Positions 7,236 to 16,012 are shown, counted from the first letter of the stretch. The stretch is 27,231 nucleotides of DNA from HGM11368 sp051883415 (GCA_051883415.1 JBJETR010000067.1:1-27231); one strand, 5' to 3'. Made by a program: numbers and translations. The notes: a model not told the origin generated them from the sequence alone.

Positions 7236-9049
7236 GAAAATCAATCACAACATTTCTAATATTTTTGTTGATTTGCGTATCAATTTTCTTTATCGGATGC
7301 GATATAAGCAACGATAAAGATGAAAACGTGCAGCAAGAAAGACCGTCTTTGGTGATGATATATCTTTGTGGCAATAATCTTGAAAGCAAATACGGAGAGG
7401 GAACAAAGACGGTAAATGATTTATTGTCTGCCAACGTACAAGAAGAAACGGTGTTTTTAGTAGCAACGGGTGGTGCGTCCGCTTGGCATACGGACATAGT
7501 TAATTCTTTTTTTACACAATACATAGAAATTAGGAACAACGATTACGAAGTTTTAGTAACCAAAAAACTTCAAAATATGGGGCAAGAGGATACCTTAATA
7601 GAATTTATTGATTTTGCTGTAGACCGATATGTGGATTACAGCAAGTCGCTAATATTTTGGAATCACGGCGCCGGTTCTATAAACGGGGTATGTTTTGATG
7701 AAAACTTCAATAACGATAGTTTAACGTTGCCGGAACTGAAAAGAGGACTTGCAAATTCTCAAGTAGAGGAAAAATTTGAATTTATTGGATTCGACGCCTG
7801 CTTAATGGCAAACTACGATACGGCATGCGTCATAGAGCCGTATGCCAAATATATGATAGCAAGCGAAGAAAACGAGCCGTTGGGCGGTTGGGATTATACG
7901 ACTTTGGCAGAGAATGAGAGTCAAGATGATTTTTATGATGTATTGTTATCGTCTTATGCAGAAAAATGTAAAAATAACAACAAGCAGACGTATACGTTGA
8001 GCGTGATAGACTTCGATAAGTTTGGTAACTTAAAAGATACAGTCAATGATTTTGTTGTAGGACTAGATGAATTTGAACTAGCACGAATAGTAAGAGCAGC
8101 AGGAAAATCTACGTGCTTTGGAATGAATAGTAGAGGCGTCTATACCGACCTTATTGATTTGTCGGAGTTTGCAACCGCAATGGGAAACACCGATGTAAAA
8201 GATGCTATAGAAAGTTGTGTCAAATCGGTATCGGGTGAATATAGGAACAAAGCTACGGGATTGAGTATTTACTTTCCGCTAAACAGCCTAAATCATCTAA
8301 AAGAGTATATCGCTGTCTGTGAAGATAGTAATTATAAGTCTTTTCTTGAAAACAACTTTATCAATATAGAAGGAGAAAAGATATTTATCGTAAATGGTGG
8401 AGAAGACGACAACGGAAAACTCAAAGTTACGGTAAGCACTCAGAGCGTGGCGAATATTGCTAAGGTTACGTATCAACTATTTCAAATAATAACAATGGAA
8501 GAATACGAAATAGTTTACGGCTTGGGAGAAGATACGGACATATTATATGATGGCGCCACTAGCTACAGCGTTATGTTTGAAGGTCGTTGGGTGATGTTTG
8601 ACGGCAACTTCATCAATTGCTCCGTTGAAGAAGATAATACCGAATATACCGAATACTCTTCGCCAATTAAAGTAAACGGCACGAGAGCGGAGATGCGATT
8701 TGTCTTTGATAAAAAGACTAGAGAAATACGTCTACAAGGTTATATGACCATAGACGGTGATGGTAAAGTAAGCGGACGAGTAAGCGATTTTTCCGTGGGG
8801 GACACAATAGTATTATTATATGATGATAGGACTAATTACGACAAAAATCTATTAGACGGCAATACAGTTGTATATTCGGCTACAACGGCGTTGGAAATAG
8901 CGTACTTGCCGGAAGGGTATTATCAATACAATATGTATTTTTACGATACTCATACAAATCGATATATGTCAGATACGGCGGTAATATATTTTGATGGCAA
9001 AGAAGCGGAAATAGTAATAATTGCTGACGATGAAGTATCATACGAATAA
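7232..9049 (+). CDS. Clostripain-family (C11) cysteine peptidase lipoprotein
   Basis: A 605-aa surface-anchored peptidase. The signal ends in lipobox FIGC (Cys23). The C11 domain covers about residues 38-370, with the N-terminal strand SLVMIYLCGNNLES, catalytic His145 in FWNHGAGS and catalytic Cys190 in GFDACLMA. SEENEPLGGWDY follows, also typical of the family. C11 enzymes usually cleave after Arg or Lys and mature by self-cleavage. The remaining 230 residues look like beta-sandwich accessory domains. The gene starts inside the stop codon of the large lipoprotein gene (4-bp overlap), so that protein may be its partner, inhibitor or substrate. Family assignment is firm; target and specificity are unknown. 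Confidence 0.92.
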   Translation: MRKSITTFLIFLLICVSIFFIGCDISNDKDENVQQERPSLVMIYLCGNNLESKYGEGTKTVNDLLSANVQEETVFLVATGGASAWHTDIVNSFFTQYIEIRNNDYEVLVTKKLQNMGQEDTLIEFIDFAVDRYVDYSKSLIFWNHGAGSINGVCFDENFNNDSLTLPELKRGLANSQVEEKFEFIGFDACLMANYDTACVIEPYAKYMIASEENEPLGGWDYTTLAENESQDDFYDVLLSSYAEKCKNNNKQTYTLSVIDFDKFGNLKDTVNDFVVGLDEFELARIVRAAGKSTCFGMNSRGVYTDLIDLSEFATAMGNTDVKDAIESCVKSVSGEYRNKATGLSIYFPLNSLNHLKEYIAVCEDSNYKSFLENNFINIEGEKIFIVNGGEDDNGKLKVTVSTQSVANIAKVTYQLFQIITMEEYEIVYGLGEDTDILYDGATSYSVMFEGRWVMFDGNFINCSVEEDNTEYTEYSSPIKVNGTRAEMRFVFDKKTREIRLQGYMTIDGDGKVSGRVSDFSVGDTIVLLYDDRTNYDKNLLDGNTVVYSATTALEIAYLPEGYYQYNMYFYDTHTNRYMSDTAVIYFDGKEAEIVIIADDEVSYE

Positions 9050-9155
9050 TAGTAATTCAACAAAAACTGACCAAGATTAATATTCAATCATTGTGAGAAA
9101 TATACTATACAATGTAGTAGTTGTGACAATAATGTATCTATTTGGAAATAAATCC

Positions 9156-9191
9156 AATAAATATCCACCCCATAGCGGGTGGATATTTATT
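9156..9191. terminator. Bidirectional terminator between convergent operons
   Basis: A perfect 15-bp stem pairs 9156-9170 with 9177-9191 around the 6-nt loop CATAGC. AT-rich flanks on both sides supply T-rich runs for each strand. It lies between the C11 peptidase gene (plus) and the ANTAR gene (minus), and its 3' arm overlaps the ANTAR stop codon. Positions 9050-9155 hold no supported gene. Confidence 0.85.
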
Positions 9192-9771
9192 TATACGTTT
9201 TGATTATTAGGTCGGCTATCTCTCGTCTAGTGACGCATCTATCCATCGCTTGTTTTTCTATATAGCGGTGGGCGTCGGCTTCCGACATACCGAGAGAATT
9301 GATGAGAGCCCATTTTGCCCGGTTGACGAGTTTTATCTCCTCCATTTTGTCTTGCAGGGATAGCGACTTTTTTTCCATTCTACGCAATCTTTCGCTGGTG
9401 GCTCTCAGCCAATCCAAAGCGTGCGATACGGTCTGTGGAGATATAGGTTTGCGAAGCGTAAATACGCCGTAGTCGCACACCTTTTCAAAGACGTTGTCGT
9501 ACACGTCATTACGCACGAAGAGCAGTACGACCGAGGTCTTGTCGCTCGAAGTGTCTATAGCAAACTTTACGCCGAAGTCGTCGGGCAGGGGCGAGTTGAT
9601 TATTATTATATCGTAGGAGCGTTCGAGGAGTTTTCTTTGTGCAGAATTGATACTATGCACGTAGTCCGTCGGCATAAAGGTGGAGACGGGCATCAGTGAA
9701 CTAATGCTGTCGTCAAATGACTGTGAGGCGGAAACTACCAACACGCTGTAGATATGTTCTTTTAGTGCCAT
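9187..9771 (-). CDS. ANTAR-domain RNA-binding antiterminator (NitR/AmiR-like)
   Basis: A 194-aa cytoplasmic regulator. Residues 8-118 have a response-regulator receiver fold pattern but lack the usual acidic pair (VSASQ instead of VDDE-type). Asn59 (IIIINSPLPDD) sits where the phospho-acceptor Asp belongs, while the conserved Lys108 (LRKP) remains. It is therefore a pseudo-receiver, probably signalled by something other than phosphorylation. A coiled-coil (about 122-148) leads to a C-terminal ANTAR domain (about 140-194) with the hallmark RAKWALINSLGMSEADAHRYIEKQAMD. ANTAR proteins bind hexaloop RNA hairpins and block terminators; three matching hairpins lie in this operon's and glnN's leaders. 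It is the last gene of the operon, 15 nt after glnA, with GGAGAG before the ATG, so it would be autoregulated. Confidence 0.92.
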   Translation of the reverse strand: MALKEHIYSVLVVSASQSFDDSISSLMPVSTFMPTDYVHSINSAQRKLLERSYDIIIINSPLPDDFGVKFAIDTSSDKTSVVLLFVRNDVYDNVFEKVCDYGVFTLRKPISPQTVSHALDWLRATSERLRRMEKKSLSLQDKMEEIKLVNRAKWALINSLGMSEADAHRYIEKQAMDRCVTRREIADLIIKTYK

Positions 9772-9786
9772 AGGCTCTCCGAAAAT

Positions 9787-11001
9787 TTAGCGTTGGTTGC
9801 AGTAAGCCGAGATAATTGTTGTAGGCAAGTATTTCTTGATAAACTTGCTGTTTGCAGTCACTTGAATTGCTTCTTCTATCGAAAGAGGAAGTCGATTGTA
9901 CTTGCTGAGTACTTCGTCTGATGCGGTAAAGAAGTTGATATCGGCAGGCTTTGGAAGTTTGCTGCCTTTCTTGATACCCTCGAGTCCTGCGTATATTATC
10001 AACGCAAAGGCGAGATACGGATTGGCGTAAGGATCGGGAGACCTAAGCTCAGCTCTCTCAAATTCTCCCACAGCCGCAGGGATACGAATGAGTTGCGAAC
10101 GGTTTTGAGCCGACCAAGACACGTAAGAAGGAGCTTTTTCTTTGCCCAATCTCTCGTAGGACTTTGGTACGTGGTTGAGGAAGAGAGTCATCTCCCTGAT
10201 ATGATTGAGAATGCCCGCAATGGTAGGCTTGATTACGTCCTCGCCATCACTAGAGCGAACGGAGAAGTTGATATGCAAGCCGTTGCCGGGGGCATTGTCT
10301 AGTGGCTTTGGACTAAAGTCTGCGGCGATGCCGTTACGATATACCACGGCTTTGACCATTGCGCTAAAGGTCATAGCGTTGTCGGCTGCTTCGAGAGGGT
10401 AGGAATAGCGGAAGTCGATTTCGTTTTGTCCCGGACCTTCTTCGTGGTGAGAGCTCTCGGGGGTGATACCCATTTGCTCGAGAGTCAAGCAAATCTCACG
10501 GCGAATATTCTCGCACTTATCTCTAGGTGCGATATCCATATATCCCGCGTTGTCGTACGTTTCTTGGGTAGGGTAGCCCTTTTCGTTGAGCTTGAAGAGA
10601 TAAAATTCCATCTCCGGACCAAACTTGAAAGAAAATCCCGCTTCGTCGGCTTGTCGTATTGCCTCTCTTAGGATATGTCTGGTATCTCCCTCAAAAGGTC
10701 TGCCGTCGGGATAGGTAATGTCGCAGTACATACGCACCACTCTTCCGTGCTCGGGACGCCAAGGCAAAACCACGAGGGTAGAAGGATCGGGGTGAAGAAA
10801 CAAGTCGGAATGCGCTTCGTCACCGAAGCCGTCTATTGCCGAGGCGTCTATGGCAATGCCGTACTCGAAGGCACGAGATAATTCTTTGTCCATAATGGAT
10901 ATATTTTTTTGCTTGCCGAACACGTCGCAAAAGGCAAGACGTACGAACTTGACGTCCTCTTCTTTTACAAATTGCAATACTTCTTGTTTCGTATATTTCA
11001 T
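9787..11001 (-). CDS. glnA: Type I glutamine synthetase-like protein, short form
   Basis: A 404-aa GSI-family protein; the enzyme class joins ammonia and glutamate using ATP. N-terminal beta-grasp (VKFVRLAFCDVFGKQ), metal-site FGPEMEFYLF, HHEEGPGQNEIDF, NGLHINFS, NRSQLIRIP and AELRSPDPYANPYLAFA are all present. It is shorter than the usual 440-470 aa: it ends SAYCNQR and lacks the C-terminal EWxxYR..V..WE segment. By eye against the B. subtilis and Salmonella enzymes, the flap Glu of PGYEAP is replaced (GKEKAP), and the Asn of FGVNGSGMH aligns with Pro (DNAPGNGLH). It may therefore be a weak, altered or regulatory GS. AGGAAGGTG precedes the ATG; it starts 15 nt after the GXGXG gene and precedes the ANTAR gene. 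Confidence 0.9.
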   Translation of the reverse strand: MKYTKQEVLQFVKEEDVKFVRLAFCDVFGKQKNISIMDKELSRAFEYGIAIDASAIDGFGDEAHSDLFLHPDPSTLVVLPWRPEHGRVVRMYCDITYPDGRPFEGDTRHILREAIRQADEAGFSFKFGPEMEFYLFKLNEKGYPTQETYDNAGYMDIAPRDKCENIRREICLTLEQMGITPESSHHEEGPGQNEIDFRYSYPLEAADNAMTFSAMVKAVVYRNGIAADFSPKPLDNAPGNGLHINFSVRSSDGEDVIKPTIAGILNHIREMTLFLNHVPKSYERLGKEKAPSYVSWSAQNRSQLIRIPAAVGEFERAELRSPDPYANPYLAFALIIYAGLEGIKKGSKLPKPADINFFTASDEVLSKYNRLPLSIEEAIQVTANSKFIKKYLPTTIISAYCNQR

Positions 11002-11016
11002 ATAGCACCTTCCTGC

Positions 11017-11736
11017 TCAATTCATTACGTACATTTGTTTATAAGGATTTTTGCTGTCGGGTTCGACTAGCGTAAAAGGATTATCCAAAACCTTATCGAT
11101 ATCATATCCGAATAATTCACAAAACTCTTTGAGGTATGGCAAAAACTCTTGCAGTTCTTCACCTTTTACTTGCTTTGCATGCACGTTGCTCGGGAAGATA
11201 ATATCGTTGCAATCTGAGCGCAACAGCATCTTACCGCCGTGCATTCCCGTGCAAGGGAAGTTGCTTACAATAGGGCTCTTGCTATCAAGACCGAGGGCAA
11301 TGATAATGCCTCCTGCTTGGTATTCGCCGAGGAAACTTCCCGCCGAGCCACCGATTACTAGCACGGGCACCTTGTCCTTATACGCCTTCATATGAATGCC
11401 TGCCCTATAGCCTGCATTGCACTTGACGTATATAGTTCCGCCTCTCATAGCATAGCCCGCAGCGTCGCCGATATTGCCGTGAATGATTATTTTGCCGTCG
11501 TTCATAGTGTCGCCGACTGCGTCTTGAGCATTGCCTTTGACGACTATGGTCGCGCCGTTGAGGTATGCCCCCAACGCATTGCCGGGAGTGCCGTAGAGAG
11601 TGATTGTTTTGTCATTCATACCCGTGGCGATAAAGCGTTGTCCTAGACAACCCGTTACCCTGCAGTCGTCACCACTTTGGCGTATTTGACGATTGAGTAC
11701 GTCAAAATTCAACCCTTGCGCATCTATCGAAATCAT
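11017..11736 (-). CDS. Glutamate synthase GXGXG-domain subunit
   Basis: This 239-aa protein matches the C-terminal beta-helix of the glutamate synthase large subunit, which here is a separate polypeptide. Repeated Gly-x-x-Gly turns run through about residues 40-150 (GTPGNALGAYLNGATIVVKG, GDTMNDGKIIIHGNIGDAAG, MRGGTIYVKCNAGYRAG). In one-chain GltB this helix packs the glutaminase and FMN domains together, so it is likely a structural subunit. The start ATG shares one base with the TAA of the upstream oxidoreductase gene, with GGGAGG upstream. This is comparable to GlxC-type proteins and archaeal split synthases. Confidence 0.9.
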   Translation of the reverse strand: MISIDAQGLNFDVLNRQIRQSGDDCRVTGCLGQRFIATGMNDKTITLYGTPGNALGAYLNGATIVVKGNAQDAVGDTMNDGKIIIHGNIGDAAGYAMRGGTIYVKCNAGYRAGIHMKAYKDKVPVLVIGGSAGSFLGEYQAGGIIIALGLDSKSPIVSNFPCTGMHGGKMLLRSDCNDIIFPSNVHAKQVKGEELQEFLPYLKEFCELFGYDIDKVLDNPFTLVEPDSKNPYKQMYVMN

Positions 11737-12962
11737 TATAACACACCTCCCAATTTTTTTCTACGGTTTTCTTTATCAAAGGCGGATAGACACGGAGTTT
11801 TTTTCATCAATTCGACGTCTATCGTGTCGAGCGGAGTTTTTTCTCTTATCAAAGAGGTGTAGATACCCGCATTTTTCACGTCGCCTATCAGCATAAAGCC
11901 GACTAGGCGATTGTCTTCAAAGAAGAGTCGTTTTAGACTGTTTTCGCCCCTTTCTTCATAGAGCTCGCCCGTATATTTGCCCGCAGTCAAAGCATGTGTG
12001 CCAAAAAATCCTATTGCATTGATAGGCATATCTTTTTCATATTGCGTGCTTTGTCCCGCCATGTTGACGCCTGCGCAATAACCTTGCATATATGCGCTTG
12101 GCAAAATTGCCAGCACTCTATTGCCGTCTATTGAGCAGTCGTAACCTTGAGCGCAATCGCCCGCGGTGTATACGCTACTTGCCGAGGTACGCATATTTTT
12201 GTCGGCAATGATGCCTCTATCGGTTGAGATGCCGGCGTCTTTTGCAAGAGATACGTTGGCTCTGACTCCCACCGCCAATACTAAAACGTCAAAGTCCACG
12301 ACCTTGCCGCTAGTCATCGTGGCGGTATTGCTGTCAAATTGCTTTACGCTGTCGCCAAGCAAAAATTCTATGCCCTTTTCTTCTAGAGGTCTTTGCATCA
12401 TTAAGGCGCACTCGGCGTCCAATATGCTAGAGAGAACTCTATCGGCTAGGTCGCATACTGTAATTTTAGCAACGCTTTCCGCCAAGCCTTCGGCGCATTT
12501 TAGCCCTATAAGACCGGCGCCGACTATCAATACCTTGCTATCCTTGTTGACGGCGCTTTGTAGAGCGAGGGCGTCGTCCAAGGTCATAAATCCGAACTTT
12601 TTGTCCACGCTATCTAGTCCCGCAAAAGGTGGAACGAACGGCGAAGAACCCGTGGCAATACACAGTTCGTCGTACTTAATTTTTCCTTGGTCGGTCGCAA
12701 TCGTCTTGCTCTCCAAATCAAGTCCCGTAGCAGTAGCTCTCACAATTTTGCAGTTGTTTTGCTCGTAGAATTCGTCTGGACGATATTTCATCTTGTCGAC
12801 GGTAGTCTTGCCCTCTAATAGATATGAGATGAGTGGACGACAATAGACGTTGTAGTTTTCTTGTCCAACGAGAGTGATAGGAGAGTCTTTGTCCACGCTT
12901 CTTATGCCTTCGATACAGCCTACGGAAGCAATACCGCCTCCGATTATCACGTAGTTCTTCAT
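11736..12962 (-). CDS. FAD/NAD(P)H oxidoreductase of the glutamate synthase operon
   Basis: A 408-aa pyridine nucleotide-disulfide oxidoreductase-like flavoprotein. It has an N-terminal FAD dinucleotide fold (YVIIGGGIASVGCIEGI), the ATGS segment, a second NAD(P)H fold (VLIVGAGLIGLKCAEGL) and the FAD motif VYTAGDCAQG. No redox-active CxxxxC pair is present at the first helix. It probably passes electrons from NAD(P)H through the neighbouring ferredoxin to the FMN/iron-sulphur synthase subunit, replacing the usual GltD. I chose the second ATG (12962): AGGAG lies 7 nt before it, overlapping the end of the ferredoxin gene, whereas the ATG at 12977 has no such site. The gene overlaps the GXGXG gene by one base. 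Confidence 0.9.
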   Translation of the reverse strand: MKNYVIIGGGIASVGCIEGIRSVDKDSPITLVGQENYNVYCRPLISYLLEGKTTVDKMKYRPDEFYEQNNCKIVRATATGLDLESKTIATDQGKIKYDELCIATGSSPFVPPFAGLDSVDKKFGFMTLDDALALQSAVNKDSKVLIVGAGLIGLKCAEGLAESVAKITVCDLADRVLSSILDAECALMMQRPLEEKGIEFLLGDSVKQFDSNTATMTSGKVVDFDVLVLAVGVRANVSLAKDAGISTDRGIIADKNMRTSASSVYTAGDCAQGYDCSIDGNRVLAILPSAYMQGYCAGVNMAGQSTQYEKDMPINAIGFFGTHALTAGKYTGELYEERGENSLKRLFFEDNRLVGFMLIGDVKNAGIYTSLIREKTPLDTIDVELMKKTPCLSAFDKENRRKKLGGVL

Positions 12963-12963
12963 A

Positions 12964-13392
12964 TCAAATCTCCTCATAAACTATGGCTCTATTAGGACAG
13001 CCTTTGACGCAAGCGGGGTAACCGCAAGCGTTTTTGGTGCACAGTTCGCACTTTTGCACTGCATGGTCGCCGTTAGGCATAATTGCGCCGTAAGGGCAGA
13101 CCAGCACGCAAGTAAAGCAACCTACGCATTTGTTTTGGTCTATACACACCGTACCGTCTTGCTTGCTAAGCGCACCCGAGATGCAACTCTTGACGCATAT
13201 CGGATCGTCGCAGTGGCGGCAGTTGACGGCAAAGGTGATTTTGTCGTTTTGTTCCACTCTTATCTTAGGGTTGATTTCTTTGCCTTTGAGGGCTTTGACC
13301 ATATCTATTTCGCCCGAATTGGCAAAGGCGCAGTTGTATTCGCATAGATGGCATCCGAGACACCATTCTTCTTTCACGTAAATCTTTTTCAT
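12964..13392 (-). CDS. Four-cluster ferredoxin subunit (HycB/DmsB-like)
   Basis: A 142-aa iron-sulphur protein with four Cys groups: CLGCHLCEYNC (about 11-21), CRHCDDPICVKSC, CVGCFTCVLVCPYG and CELC..ACGYPACVKGC. This is the pattern of electron-transfer subunits that bind up to four [4Fe-4S] clusters. Its place between the FMN synthase gene and the flavoprotein gene implies an electron wire between them. The ATG overlaps the stop of the FMN gene (ATGA), and its own stop is followed after one base by the flavoprotein ATG, indicating tight translational coupling. Confidence 0.9.
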   Translation of the reverse strand: MKKIYVKEEWCLGCHLCEYNCAFANSGEIDMVKALKGKEINPKIRVEQNDKITFAVNCRHCDDPICVKSCISGALSKQDGTVCIDQNKCVGCFTCVLVCPYGAIMPNGDHAVQKCELCTKNACGYPACVKGCPNRAIVYEEI

Positions 13393-14894
13393 TCTCCCGC
13401 GTGTGAGATACCGAGAATCTCAAGCTCCTTTTCCGTTAGTCCTATACCACGCAGCATCAATCGGTTGCCACGTAGCGTTTCGATAGAGTTGATACCCATA
13501 CCGCCCATCAATTCTTTGATTTCGTGTTGCCAAGCAGTCATTAGATTGACTAGTCTTGCGCTACCAATCTCAGGATTAAGTCTCTTGACGAGTTCGGGCT
13601 TTTGCGTTGCTATACCCCAATTGCATTTGCCCGTCTGGCAAGTACGGCATAGGTGACAACCGAGAGCGAGTAGGGCAGCCGTAGCAACGTAACAGGCGTC
13701 TGCGCCGAGTGCAACTGCTTTTACAACGTCGGCGGCGGAACGAATACTTCCGCCTACCACCAAGGACACGTTGTTGCGTATGCCTTCGTCACGCAGTCTT
13801 TTGTCGCAAGCTGCGAGAGCTAGTTCGATAGGAATACCTACGTTGTCTCTAATTCTGGTAGGTGCGGCACCCGTACCTCCTCTAAAGCCGTCTATGGCGA
13901 TGATATCTGCACCGCTTCGGGCAATACCGCTGGCAATGGCGGCAATATTATGCACGGCTGCAACCTTGACTATGATAGGTTTTTTGTATTCCGTCGCTTC
14001 TTTGAGCGAAAATACCAACTGTCTTAAGTCTTCGATAGAGTAGATATCGTGGTGAGGTGCAGGCGAAATGGCGTCGCTACCTTCCGGTATCATACGAGTA
14101 CGAGATACGTCGCCCACGATTTTGGCTCCCGGCAAGTGTCCTCCGATACCAGGCTTGGCGCCTTGCCCCATTTTAATCTCGATAGCGGCGCCTGCGTTGA
14201 GGTAGCTTTCATGCACGCCGAATCTACCCGAAGCCACTTGCACGATAGTGTTGTTGCCGTAGACGTAAAAGTCTTCGTGCAGTCCGCCTTCGCCCGTGTT
14301 GTAGCATACGCCCAACTTTTGAGCGGCAAGGGCAAGACTCTTGTGAGCGTTGTAGCTGATTGAGCCGTAGCTCATTGCCGAAAACATAACGGGCATAGAC
14401 AGCTCTATCTGCGGTGCTAAGTTGTTGACCAGGTTACCCTCGGCGTCCCTCTCGATAGCCGAAGGCTTCTTGCCAAGGAAGACCTTGGTCTCCATAGGTT
14501 CTCTGAGAGGATCTATAGAAGGATTGGTCACTTGCGAAGCGTTGATAAGTATTTTGTCCCAATATACGGGCAACGGATTAGGATTGCCCATAGAGGAGAG
14601 CAAAACTCCGCCACTTTCGGCTTGCTTATATATTTCTTTTATCGTATTATCTGACCAATTGGCATTTTCTCTCAACCTACAATCGTTTTTGACGATTTTT
14701 AGTGCACGAGTAGGGCAGAGCGAAACGCAACGCTGACAGTTGACGCATTTTGACTCGTCGGCTAACATTATTTTTGCATCGGCATCGTACCTATGCACCT
14801 CGTTGGCACATTGTCGCTCGCATACACGACAAGCGATGCACCGATTGGGGTTTCTCACCACTTCAAATTCGGGATATACGTAATTTATACTCAT
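13389..14894 (-). CDS. gltB: Glutamate synthase FMN/iron-sulphur subunit with N-terminal ferredoxin
   Basis: A 501-aa subunit. Residues 1-65 are a two-cluster ferredoxin (CIACRVCERQC and CVNCQRCVSLCPTRA). The rest is the FMN-binding glutamate synthase barrel (MSYGSISYNAHKSLA, GEGGLHEDF, GQGAKPGIGGHLPG, DGFRGGTGAAPTRIRD), ending with the 3Fe-4S Cys set GCHLCRTCQTGKCNWGIATQ. It would reduce 2-iminoglutarate, made from 2-oxoglutarate and channelled ammonia, to glutamate. The ATG at 14894 shares a base with the stop of the glutaminase gene (TGATG) and has AAGGAAGG upstream; an in-frame TTG lies one codon earlier. The ferredoxin plus barrel fusion is typical of archaeal and clostridial split GltS. 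Confidence 0.93.
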   Translation of the reverse strand: MSINYVYPEFEVVRNPNRCIACRVCERQCANEVHRYDADAKIMLADESKCVNCQRCVSLCPTRALKIVKNDCRLRENANWSDNTIKEIYKQAESGGVLLSSMGNPNPLPVYWDKILINASQVTNPSIDPLREPMETKVFLGKKPSAIERDAEGNLVNNLAPQIELSMPVMFSAMSYGSISYNAHKSLALAAQKLGVCYNTGEGGLHEDFYVYGNNTIVQVASGRFGVHESYLNAGAAIEIKMGQGAKPGIGGHLPGAKIVGDVSRTRMIPEGSDAISPAPHHDIYSIEDLRQLVFSLKEATEYKKPIIVKVAAVHNIAAIASGIARSGADIIAIDGFRGGTGAAPTRIRDNVGIPIELALAACDKRLRDEGIRNNVSLVVGGSIRSAADVVKAVALGADACYVATAALLALGCHLCRTCQTGKCNWGIATQKPELVKRLNPEIGSARLVNLMTAWQHEIKELMGGMGINSIETLRGNRLMLRGIGLTEKELEILGISHAGE

Positions 14895-15985
14895 CAATAT
14901 TTACCTTCCTTTACACGTACTATCACGGGTTGACCGCCCGCAGGAGCATATATATTGTTTACGTTAGGCTCCATAGTTCTTATGGCTGCTTCTTCGCTGG
15001 CGATATACACCTTGTCCTCGTATTCTCCAACCACCATCGAACGGAGCTTCAGACGGTCGTTGAGTGCCATCAAGCCTCCTTCGAAGCCTAGCACTATTGA
15101 GAACGGTCCCGTTATCAACAGGCTAGAGAAGACGGTTCTGAGATATTTGAGTCTTTCTGCTTCTTTGGGCTCTTTCCTTGCAATGGTCTCCCAGAATGGT
15201 GCCGTAATGACGGAAGCCGTCTCTTCCAGCGTCAAGCCTTGGCGGCGTAGTAGATAATCGGCGATATATGTGATGACCTCGGTGTCGGTCTGCAACGTGC
15301 ATTTGTAACCGAACATCTCGATAAATCGTCTATTGGCGTCGTAAGAAGAAATCTCACCGTTGTGCACGATAGAGTAGTCGAGTAGAGCGAATGGGTGCGC
15401 TCCGCCCCACCAACCGGGGGTATTGGTCGGATATCTTCCGTGCGCCGTCCAACTATAACCTTGATATTCGTCTAAACGATAAAATCTACCAACGTCTTCG
15501 GGAAAGCCCACGGCTTTGAAAGCGCCCATATTTTTTCCGCACGAAAAGACGTACGTGCCCTTTAGGCGGGTATTTATCGTAGTCACTATCCTTACGACGT
15601 ATTCCTTCTCGTCGAGTTGCATCGAAGCGAGCACCGAAGCTAGTGGCGATACGAAATACCTCCAAATGAGAGGCTCGTCGGTTATCTCGGGGATTTTTCT
15701 CGTAGGGATATTTTCCGAACGCACTACCTCAAAGCTGTCTTTGAGAAATCTCTCGCACTCTTCACGGCAAGTTTGGTTGTTATAGAAGATATGCAATGCG
15801 TATTGGTCTTTGTATTCGGGATATATTCCGTATGCGGCGAAACCACCGCCGAGACCGTTGCTTCTATCGTGCATAGGCTTCATGCATTCGATGATTTTTT
15901 CTCCGCTCATCAAATTGCCTTCACGAGAAATCACGGCGGCGATAGCACAGCCCGAAGGAATACGAATCTGACCTTCTTTCAACAT
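14894..15985 (-). CDS. Glutamate synthase glutaminase (class II amidotransferase) subunit
   Basis: A 363-aa class II glutamine amidotransferase, first gene of the operon. It hydrolyses glutamine and supplies ammonia to the FMN subunit. The nucleophile is probably Cys13 (PSGCAIAAVI), which implies removal of a 12-residue leader to expose an N-terminal Cys. Other family marks are WTAHGRYPTNTPGWWGGAHPF, DYSIVHNGEISSYDANRRF and LQTDTEVITY. The ATG has GAGG about 8 nt upstream and lies 28 nt after the attenuator T tract. In most bacteria this domain is the N-terminus of one large GltB; here it is separate, as in GlxB and archaeal synthases. Confidence 0.9.
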   Translation of the reverse strand: MLKEGQIRIPSGCAIAAVISREGNLMSGEKIIECMKPMHDRSNGLGGGFAAYGIYPEYKDQYALHIFYNNQTCREECERFLKDSFEVVRSENIPTRKIPEITDEPLIWRYFVSPLASVLASMQLDEKEYVVRIVTTINTRLKGTYVFSCGKNMGAFKAVGFPEDVGRFYRLDEYQGYSWTAHGRYPTNTPGWWGGAHPFALLDYSIVHNGEISSYDANRRFIEMFGYKCTLQTDTEVITYIADYLLRRQGLTLEETASVITAPFWETIARKEPKEAERLKYLRTVFSSLLITGPFSIVLGFEGGLMALNDRLKLRSMVVGEYEDKVYIASEEAAIRTMEPNVNNIYAPAGGQPVIVRVKEGKY

Positions 15986-16012
15986 AATTTTACCTCACAA
16001 TATTTTATCAAT

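Noticed and set aside
12166..12768. 200-codon plus-strand open frame
   Set aside because: It lies wholly antisense to the FAD oxidoreductase gene and encodes no recognisable family; it is a shadow of that gene's codon use.
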